A stretch of DNA of 64,000 bases from Paraescarpia echinospica. Its lineage: Eukaryota > Annelida > Polychaeta > Sabellida > Siboglinidae. Every line of letters starts with the position of its first letter. Within the stretch, counting starts at the first letter, position 1. The notes below the pieces were generated by a model. That model did no database searches. It was given only the letters and a program-made list of their open reading frames with translations, and was not told the origin of the DNA. The stretch is taken from NCBI GenBank assembly GCA_020002185.1, contig CM034534.1:17242656-17306655 (forward strand). Direction: 5' to 3'. This document shows positions 38,001 to 49,748 of this stretch, in pieces. The translations under genes were made by a program, and so were the position numbers.

Positions 38001-40405
38001 TATAGCAGTTACAACGGCTCGACTCGGCCGAATTGCCAATTAAACTTGTTTTGAAACTGGATGTTTTGTTTACTATTTGAACATGCACCTGTGGTCGTGC
38101 CTTCAAATTGCGACCGTTGTTACGGGCTTACTAAACACAATTTGGCGGATAATATGCCGTTAACAAAGTTAGTGTAGTCTTAAGAACATTATATTAGTTA
38201 ATACATGAAAAACGTGGAAGAGACTACGTCATTTTAACGCAGACATAGTACTCGTTGTTTACCTTACAATTGACTATGTTGTTCATTTAGGCGTCTCCGT
38301 TTGCACCCTTCCTCTACGACTCCGTGTGGCTGTACATACTGTGCATTGAGGCGATGCATCGTCGTGGTTACTCGCCACGCAATGGCACCATGCTAGTAGA
38401 AGTGGCCAAGACGGAGACTTTCAAAGGTCATTTGCGCGTTTGGTTTGTCCGGTCTTCTAATGGAATAAGAACATATCCTCAATGCTGCTCTTATGTATGG
38501 TAATCTACTATTCAGTGTTCGGTTCGCTAATAAGGAGTAGAGAGTGTTTGCAAGCGCCTCGATCTCGGTTGCCTTACCGATACCGATCACTCTGCGCGAT
38601 CGGTATCAGTTGCTCGAGTTACTAATATACCAAAGTCCTTATTATTTATATATAAAGCTTGAACATTTTATGTATCTACTGATTAGACAATGTGCCTAAA
38701 TACATACAAAGAACCCAAACCAATACAAAAGAACTACGTTTTGTTTAATGTAATATAGTACATTTATGCCCCTTTTAGCTGGATATGTGGTCCTAATCAC
38801 AAGCTCAAATGGACAGACCATAATGCATCTAAATCATGTTGGACTTATCTACAAAAGCAAACTATGTGTTATATAGCTTTAGTAGCTTCATATTGTACTA
38901 TTCACTATTTCGTTCATCCATAACTAATAACATGTTGTGGTGACGTGTAGGACAACATATATATACAACTGATATTAATTATGTATAATAGGTAGTACTT
39001 GATGTGCAATGTATCAACATCATAATACATATTTACCTGTGATTCATCCACATTTGTTCTTGGCCTCTGCCGATAACACGCACCAAAGTGTTGGGCTTTG
39101 ATTATAACACATGTCAAAGTGAAACTGTTAGGTGTGACATTGTGGAACATGCAAAAAAGAAAAAGGAAATTCCAGCAAAATCAGAATTACATCCATGTTA
39201 AGAAGTTGTGTACAACTTACAATCCATGAGAGAAGCATACCGTAACACTGCAACACTTCTGAATACCTGTTCACGTTGCATGGTTAATAAGAGTAAAACA
39301 CGTCAACTATATCCGTTTCCACAGGAAATGTGAAATGGTTAATGGAACAAACACATGTACACATTATTTACCTGGAAATTAACATTCATTTATTCATTCG
39401 TTTATATTTACGGCTTCGTCTTCGATGTAATGTATTTGTGTGGTTCATGGTCCTGCCACGTCTCATAGCCAAGGCTAGGGCTATGCATGGATAGGCACAG
39501 AATAATACGTCTTAAAATGTTTTTTTTTCTATTGCATTAAACAGAACAATACTTAAAATGAGGCGGCCAATCAGTAAAAAACAGTTGCATGTACGATACT
39601 GTCATATTGTTTCCTTTTATAATCCATTATTTGAACTAGAATGGATAGGGATTGCGTTTACCGATCGAGCAAGCTAGGTCGGTATTTACCGATCCGATAA
39701 ATACCGATCCGATCTACGCGGAACTCATTGCTGTCACGCAAAAAGCGGTGGCGTATTACGCGCAGCGCGATCGGGATCGGTAAGAGAGTTGATATCGGGT
39801 AGCTTACAAACACTCTCTACTCTGCAAGATCCCCGATCTCGACTCTTTATCCCGATCGCGCCACGCGCTCAGTTCGATTGTCGAACGATCGAACTGACCG
39901 GCGTGGCCCGATCGGGATAGGGGTTTGAGACCGGGGCGTTTACTGACACTCCTTAATATAATATTTCCTGCCTATCTTCAAACAGGAAAAAGTGGCGTCG
40001 TAACCTTCGACGCCGCTGGAGACCGACTAGCCAATTTCACCGTGTGGCATCTGCGTGAAGAAAGTGTAAAATTCGTGCCCTTGTTAGACGTCCATATGAC
40101 ACAGGATAGCGACACGTTTCCGGTAAGTGCCGCACTTCATATGTATGTAAGCATCATGTATGTGTGTATGTGTGTTTGTGTGTACGTGTGTACGTGGTTA
40201 CCTGTGTGTGTATGTGTGTATTTATTTATGTATATATGTGTGTATGTATGTATATGTACATATATGTATGTATGTACGTATGTACGTATGTATGTGTTTA
40301 TGCATGCATGTATACATGTGATTGATTGATTGATTAACTGATTGATTGATTGATTGATTGATTGGCTGACTGACTGAGTCAGTGAGTCAGTGAGTCAATG
40401 GTGAT

Positions 40406-40440
<35 letters not shown>

Positions 40441-43400
40441 TGTGTGTGTGGTGTGTGTGTGTGTGTGTGTATGCATGTATGCATGCATGCACGTATGCGC
40501 GTATATTCACGTATGTACGTATGCACGTATACAATGGATGTAGGCACGTATGTACGTACATAACGCATGCATGCGCGTATGCGTATGTGCACGTATGTAC
40601 GTATGTACGAGTATATGCCTGTTTAGTTTGTGCATATATTACCATAAATAAACTAAGCAGGCCGTTTAGGTGAGCGGTCGTGATCATCTCAATGCACATA
40701 TTTGGACCAAAGACAACTTTGATTCAGTGTATAAATTTTTTATTAAGCAAACCGTCGACAAGGACGTAAATTATTAAACATAGGATAACCTGCCAGTTTA
40801 ACATATCACATATTTTATAAAACGCATTTAAGCCTTTGTACCGTTTTCCTAGCAAATATCGCAGCAAGAAGCCCGGGACTGGGGTAAAACTGGAAAAGAC
40901 GCTCCTCGAGATAAACCGGCGTGTGGTTTTTACGACGAGCTTTGCCCAGAAGACAAAACAGGCAAGTGTGTCACTGTCATCTTTCGTGAGCTGAAATTTC
41001 TGAATGCAGCATCCCAGTCTACGCCGAGCCTACCGACCGCCAGCTCGTCGCACTGCCGGGTTTGCTGCTAATCTGACGTACTTGCAATTTGGCCCTATAT
41101 GTCGTATATGTTACATTGTGTTCAAAAATATATTAGCGTGACACAAAATACAGCAAATACAAATAAATCAAATAAAGACACACCTACAACCACCATATTT
41201 ATATTCACAAATTACACCACAATTTGATTACTACAAGTTAACCGATTATCGGGATGATCTTATAAATCCTGTCGCAGTTCACGTTGCTTTCTCCTGTATC
41301 AGCAGTTTCGTCGCATGGAGAAACGTAATACATATATTGGTTCACTTACTAACTTGTGTTCGTGCATCTGCTCCGAGATGCCGACGTCCATTCGTCTCTT
41401 TTATTTTTCATTCGATTCCTGGCACAAATGGACTATGGTCTTTTTCTCTGCCCTTACTTAGACAGTTGCAGTGGCTTCCAGTTACATATGGAATTCAATT
41501 CAAATTAGCCACTATCACATATCGTACCCTTTCTACGCAACACCCGTCCTATTTGTTTAGTCTCCTTCATTTTTCCGATATCCCCAGGAATCTCAGATCA
41601 TCTGTTTCACAACAACTTTTTGTTCCGAAAACCAAGCTTAATACTAGCAAATGTACTTTTCCTGTAGCTGCTCCCAAAATATGAGATCAACTCCCTATTG
41701 CTTTAAAATCATCCTAGACTATAGATACCTTTCGTAAAAAACTGAAGACTTATTTATTTGAAATTGCATTCCCACTCTGAACTTTCGGCGGTCCCTTGCT
41801 TTAATGACGACTCTTGCTTTTCCCTCTTAATGATTTTGCCCAATGATTCTTGTATGTTGCGCCTCTGAGCTCAGATTCCTGGGGATTTAGGCGCTATTGA
41901 AGTGTGTCATTATTATTGTTATTATTATTAAATGACGACGTATTTCAGAAACAAAACCATAGTTATTTTGAATGATTTACTTGAATCATTCTCTTCCCGA
42001 ACACTGTGTGTGTTTCTTGTTGGAGCGTGCGTAAGCTCATGGATAAACAATTACGGACTTTGAATGTATGAAGAATTATCACCGTGTGTTTTGTTCTGTA
42101 AACCGTGTCACTTACAATATTTTATCTCCTTTCAGACCGAGTCTTCACTATCGGTCTAAGCAGCGTACTCATAGCTGTTGTCGTACTGCCGACCAGTATC
42201 TTCGGAATGGTATTATACAGGTAAACGTTTCACTCTGTGTTCAATGTAAAGACAACCAGCTGTGACGGATAGATCACATGTAACTAGTTGTCTGGTGTGC
42301 GTGTGTATGTGTGTGTGTGTGTGTGTGTGTGTATGAGTGTGTGTGTGGGGGGGGCATGTGCGTGCGTACATGTATGTGAGTGGGAGCACGTGTTTGTGGG
42401 GATGTGCATGCGTGCAGATATATTGTTGTGAATGTGAGACCCCGTCATACCACCATCATCGCGAAAGCTGCAGTAATTGTGTATATAATGTATGTTCGCG
42501 AATCCATTTTCAAAGTGCTTGAAAGAAAGTATGTCACACCGGCGGAGAGGAAATCACCAACACAAAATGTCAGTCGAATTAATATAATACTTATGTGGAT
42601 AAAGTTTGTGTTTTGGTATAGCTAATTGAATGCTTTCGTTCTGCTTTATTGTGTTTTATAGACGACGAAAATTGAAGCGTGAATTGGACTTAATGTTGTG
42701 GAAAATCAACTACGAAGACCTGGTGTTTGTCGGAGAAGGCATGGTGAGTTCTGCAAACGGACGTGTTTTTTCCTCCATAAAACTATACTGTTGACTGCAC
42801 GGGACAACACGATGAAGAACGTTAAATACCGCTGCTGCACAGCATGTTGATGAAATTAAATAATTAGGAATGTGCTGGCAGGGACTTCATGCAGCAGTGA
42901 AATTGCTTAGAAGTAGCTAATGAGTTCCGTATCAACGTGGTATCTTGTTGCCGTTGCTGACTTGATTTTCTTGATTTTGACGCATTGGCAATATTGACCA
43001 CTCCGGGAGGACGCACGCATCCTGCTCTATTGCCGGCGTAACGCTCTTTAACAGTCTGACGTTGTTTCTGCTGTGTTTGCTGCGCATATACAACGGCATT
43101 CATATCTTGTTCAGCGTGTCTCAGCTGTTGCGAAATATTTTCTGTTAATGGTATTAAATCATTTTGTTTGACGAGTTGGTGATTTTAGTATCTGTTGCGT
43201 TTTGTGAGCCGTTGCAGTGGTTTGTAAATAGTGTGTTGTAGTCGCGATACGCCAAATTATAAAGTACGTTATGTCTATACAACAACGTAAAATAAGCAGT
43301 GTCAAACTAGCTTACATGCAGAACTACATTAGAACACTCACTACTATTATTGGAGAATATATATTATTTTTTTAATATCAATATGTATTTTGGGATATCC

Positions 43401-46400
43401 ATATAAATGAATGACACAACTCTGAACAATTTCTTCCTTGTCACCTTGCTGTATGTAGGCATGCACGTGTTTTCAGAAATTAACAAGAATGGTGACGACA
43501 TTATTTTCCTTATGAGCTGAAATTGTAAACTGGCTGTTTCAGACGAGTTTCCGACTACGCAGCCAGTCTGACGTCGACGGCAATGACAAGGAGTTGTACG
43601 CAGACCACATCCGCGGCAGCGCCAACCTCGCCTTGTACAAGGGAGATATAATCGTCGTCCGGAAACTCTATTCCAGTCCTTTCGTCGTCACACGCAGTGT
43701 AGAGTTAGAGCTGAAGGGCGTAAGTAACACTCACCCTCGCCCATCACAGGATCCGAAATGTAAAGTGTATTAACGTACTTTTCATTGTTAAACAATGTTG
43801 TGGTACCACGTGTTTCGGGTAATATATGCAATGCATGTCTTTCGGCAAGCGGCATCCTGCACGGAGGACTCGCCACTGGCGCGAAGCCAATGGGACGGCC
43901 AGCCCTCATATTCAAGGATGTCTGCAAGCGCGACATGAAGGCTTGTGACATCAGCTCTGAAGACTGGGAGGCAGTGGTCAAAATCGTATTGCTTGGCGTC
44001 AGACAGTATACAGAGGCATCGGACGGGCTGACAGACAGAGACACCAGCATGCAGCTGAGAAGAGGATGCGGCGCAAACAGCAAGCTGCACCACCAATGTC
44101 ATCCTGCTTCATCTGCTCTGACTGCGGCAGGGACTGTCACTCCCAAATCGGACTGCACAGTCATAGCGGACGCTGCCAAATTTCCAGAAACTGACAACAG
44201 GCGCATTAACATCGTATCTCGAGACTAGCCTTTGCCTACTACTACAGATACATTTTATATAAACACTTTTGATTTGTGTCGGTTTCCAGTTTGGCGGTTA
44301 ACCTGGAACAGATACAATACTTTCAGCTGGACCTACAGTATGTTTACATGTTTGTCGTTGGTAACTTCTGTACAGCAACCTTCTGTGTACAGCCTGCAAA
44401 AGATGACGTATGTTATTTCCCGAATTCCTAGCTAGACTCCAATTGTTTTGTCGTGTGTCGTATCTATATTTTAATACTCTAACTTGGTGCGATTGAAAGT
44501 GTGTCTCCTTCCAAGTACCAAGTCCCACTCGAATCTTCAATTGTCCGTCGCTTCCTTGGGCCAGTGGCATCTGATCTACTGAATAAAACTCATATAGGTT
44601 ACTTAATGAAAGTTTCACCCCATGTTCCATGTTTACCAGGAAAATATTACTACTGCGTGCAGTGACGAATGTGGCAACAGCAGAAATGAAATTGTCATGG
44701 GAACGAATTCATATATAATACCATACAAAATGTCAGCCCCACCGAGTGAGAAAAGTGTAATTTTCATTGTGATCCATCAAGATCCAGAGCCCTGGACGAA
44801 GTTTTAAAATCTCAGCAAATAATGTACATCATATTATATTCTGTGTGACCATCTTCGCACTTGCATTGTAAAATGTACGAACGATCCCATTTGCCCCGCT
44901 AGATCTCATACAAAATTTCAGCACTTTTTTTTCCAAAAAGCGTAAAGCGCTTTGAGCAATCTTAAAGACTGGACACTGCGCTATGTAAGACATATACAAG
45001 AAATAAATATGATTGTGTGCGTCTACTCAGATGCGTGAAATGAGTAACGACAATCTGAACCAGTTTATTGGCATCTGCAGCAAGGATGCGATCAACTACA
45101 CCATCACGAAATACTGCTCCAAAGGAAGTCTTCACGTGAGTGTGTGCGTAAGATCGTGCGTGTGTGTTGCGTGTGTGTGTCCGTGTGCGCGTGTGCTTGC
45201 TTGTGCGTGCATGTGAGTGCGTGTGAACGCGTGTGGATGTACGAGCGCACGTATGCGTGTGGGTGCCGATATGTACAAACGAAAGTGTTAGGGTATGTTT
45301 GAGCGAACTCCTACATAATATCTAAAGGTGTGATAGGTCTTGTTAGATGTAATCTAATAGTGGTCAAGTGGCCGTCCTTTTCGTTCGCGTGGTTGTGATC
45401 GTATCTTCAGAACATCAACAATAATGGGCGATGCTCGCAGAGAACAACTTTGATGTGGATCGGAAAAACACAGATAACAGAAATGTTCGTGAAATATATT
45501 GACAGAAATTGCACTTGAAGGAAATATGCTTGACTCAGTTGCATACATCGCCCCAATATTACGTGTTTGGCAGTAGACGTGTGTACACGCATAGTGAGTC
45601 ATCAACTCAGAATTGACCAGCTCTTGCGAAATTATTTTATAATCAAATAGAAGACGCAACGAATAGTACACATCATACCTTAGTGTAATGTGTACATTTT
45701 TATTGCAGGACATTTTGGAAAATGAGAACATTAAGTTGGACAATAACTTCAAAACCTCGTTGCTCGCCGATCTTACCAGGGTGAGTAACAAACATCGTCA
45801 GTATCTATTAATTGTAGTAATAACAGCAACAGTTGGAATTGTAGTAATAACAGCAACAGTTGGAATTGTAGTAATAACAGCAACAGCAACTGCAGCGTTC
45901 GTAGCAGTTACAGCAGCATTGACATTTGTCACGTTAAGAGACAGTTCAACCTACTATATCACAGCTAGAAATTGAAGCAACATCTGTGACAGTTCCTAGC
46001 AATGCTAACAGTCTGCACGATGCATGTTACTTACTTATTCTCTTTGTGCCTTGTGACACGAAAGGCTCGCACACGATCTCGCCAGACCCCTCTGTCTTGG
46101 GCTCTCCTTGCCGCTGTGCCCCAGGTCAACCCAGCAGTCTTCAGTTCTTCGCCAATGATACACGTTAAGACCATGATATAGCGAAGCATACACACCACAA
46201 GTTACATGCTAATCTTTGTGGAGCGCAGTGGCGCAGTGTCGCAATGGCGCAGTGGCGCAGTGGCACACTGGCACACTGGCGCACTGGCGCATTGGCGCAC
46301 TGACGCAATTGAGTGATTTTCTACAAGTAGGGTTATTTAAGTTAAGTTACAATTGTTCTTACATATCTAAGTTACATCGTCTATAAAAGGTAAGCATGTA

Positions 46401-46941
46401 TTTGGTGAACAGCATGTAGAATCCGTTAAGTAGCGTATTCGCTAATGGGTTCTATCCATAACTGGGAGGGACACTTGTGGAAAACAGTGACTGGACTATA
46501 AGTTACGTACCTAACGAAACATAGAGCGACACAATTTAAAGCTGATATTCTCTAACAAACACAGAACATAAGTAAAGATCCCCACCCTACTGGGTGAAAT
46601 TCAAAAGTCTAAATCTACGAACCACAAAAAAGCACGCCCACAAAATGTCAGCGCCATACATGTGAAACTGACGGAGGGAGGCAGGAGAGGCTGACCAACA
46701 AACAGAGACTCACACACTGTTTTATAATATAACTGCAATAAATGTGTTTGTAGGGCATGCACGCCCTGCACAGGTCTGAGATAAAGAGTCACGGTCGTCT
46801 GACCAGCTCGTCTTGCGTCATTGACAGCCGCTGGGTGCTTCAGATCACCGACTGGGGCATCACTCGGTTCAAATGTCGAATTTACGAGACGGACGAGGCA
46901 CTGAACAAAGGTTAGAACGTAATTGTTTATGTGTTAGAGTG

Positions 46942-46990
<49 letters not shown>

Positions 46991-49715
46991 ATTTGTTTGT
47001 GTGTATGTTTAGTCGTATTAGTGAGTATGCATTTATGTGAGTTTGTCAAATCAAAACCATAAATTTTAACATACTCATCACTTGTTATGTTTTTCTTTCG
47101 CACCGATGGAATGGTTATGCGAAACAATAATGGTGTTGTAGATAATATAAAGATTCAAAGCAAACATTTTTATTCAACCCTATAGTGAATATAAACTCAA
47201 ACCGTTCATACAGAAATCCAAACGGAAGCATAGAAGGAAATAAAAAAAGTACAAAACGTTACAATGGAAGTGAGCAAACGGGACTGTATTATCATGGGGG
47301 ATTTTAACTATGGTTATATACTATTGAAATCTCTACAGTGTACGGGAATTGAGGACCACACGTTTTTAGTTTTAGTACAAGATAGTTTCCTTTCTCAACA
47401 TGTGTTTACCAGGGAAGATATTAGTTCACTGCCAGTATCAGAGGCTAAGTTCAAGGGTGCGGAATCAGACTATTTAGGACAGTTAATTGTAACTCCGGAA
47501 ATGGTAGCTAAGAAAATAAGGGCTATGAAGGATAATAAATCACCTGGAATGGATGGGATTCCTCCCAAATTACTATTGGACATTGTAGAACAAATCAACA
47601 TACCGCTTGTTTTCAACTTGTCATTAGAAGAGGGAGTGGTTCCTTCAGAATGGAAAGAAGCTAACATTATACCGTTATTTAAAAAAGGTTCGAGAAATAA
47701 GTCAAAGAACTACATACTTGTGAGTCTAACATCGTTAATTTGCAAATTATTAGAAAGTCTAATTAAAGATCATATGGTGGATGTTCTTGTTAAACGTAAC
47801 TTGTTAAACCCATCTCAACATGGGTTTCTAAATGCGAGGTCATGCTTAACAAATACGTTATGTTTTTGATGATATCACTAAGTGGGTAGACAAGGGATCA
47901 CCAGTATATATCATCTACTTAGATTTTCAGAAAGCTTTCGACAAAGTGCCACATCAAAGATTACTGCTTAAACTAAAGGCCCATGGCATAGGAAATGATA
48001 TAATTAATTGGATAGAAAAATGGCTGATTGATAGAAGACAACGGGTAGTTGTTGATGGGGAGGCTTCAAACTGGAAATCAGTTTTGAGTGGGGTTCCACA
48101 GGGATCAGTACTGGGACCTATATTATTCATAATATATATCAACGATTTGGGCGATGATATAACAAGTAAGGTGTTGACATTTGCGGATGACACAATGGTG
48201 TTTAGAAGGATTAAACGTGATGGAGATAGACGGCATTTGCAAGATGATCTTGACAGGTTGATCAAATGGTCTGAAATATTGTTTAATTTGGGGAAATGTA
48301 AATGCCTTCACATAGGACATGAAAACGAAGATGTACAATATAAAATGAGGGTACTATACTACGCACTATTGTAATAGAAAAGGACTTAGGATTAACGATT
48401 AGTGCTGATATGACGGTTTCAGAGCAGTGTGGTATAGCAGTTTCAAAGGGAAATCAAATCGTTGGATTAATTAGGAGACATAGCATATACGGAAAAGAAC
48501 TAATAATACCGCTGTAAAAACAATAGTTAGGCCTCATTTAGAGTATTGTATACAAGCATGGAGGCCATATTGCAAGAAGGACAGATATGCTAGAAAGATT
48601 ACAGAGGAGAGCGACTAAGATGATAATAAAACTGAGCGATCTTACTTACGAAATACGCCTAAAAGAATGTGGTTTAACAACACTAGCGACCAGGAGATTG
48701 AGAGGAGATCAGATAGAAGTGTTCAAATGGTTGAATAGTTATGAAAATATTGATAGTAGTAATTAATATTTTCTTTTCAGTTAAGAAAGATAGAAGGACT
48801 AGAGGACATGAAGTTACATTAATAAAAGAACAGTGTAGATTTGATATAAGAAAGTTATCATTTTCACAAAGAACTGTAAATGAATGGAACATATTATCTT
48901 CTGATTGTGTGGGTGCTATTAGCATGAATATGTTTAAAAATAAAATCGACACGTACCTCAGAATGGCGAGATACACGTAAATAAAAAGGGTTGGATTCTT
49001 GATAAGCCGAAAGCTTCCTTCTCCACCTGCCATCGAGAGTTAATTCTCATGGTGGCAATCTTGTTAATCCTCAATTTCACGAAAGAAGTGCCAAGCAACA
49101 TCAGTGTCTGCGCGTTCTACCTCTGCCCACATTAACCAGATGAGCTGTTATCTCCAAACGACAACGAATGAGCGTGTTGTCAATGCCATTATTACATCGC
49201 TGCTAACTATTATAACTCACTTCTGTCCAGCACTTCCGTTAGCAATATCGCCCGACTTCAGAGAAAGCACAATTCAGCTGCTACGTTAATTTTACTCAGT
49301 GCACGGAGTGACAGCGCCATGCCTGTGTTGTGCATTCTTCACTGGGGGCCCGTAGCACGCAGCATAGACTATAAGCCGTTAGTGTTTACATGTAAAGCTG
49401 TGCACGCACGGCGATGCGCCGAACTACTTATAAGTCCGATCTTATGTGTCCATGCCAACAAGAGTCCTGCTCTCTGTTAGTAATAACCTGTTAACTGTTC
49501 AACGTGCACATGCGAATGCTGAGGACACCTCGCTTGCGATCACCGCGGTGACTTTGTAGAACACTCTGCCTAATGACATTAAAATGTCGGACACTCTCTC
49601 TACTTTCAGTACACATCAAAAGACTCATTTTCATCGACTCTCTCTAGTCTAACGTGATAGTTCTTGCATTAATGCAGTTATCTTATTATGTATTAACCTA
49701 CTTATATATTTATTT

Positions 49716-49748
<33 letters not shown>

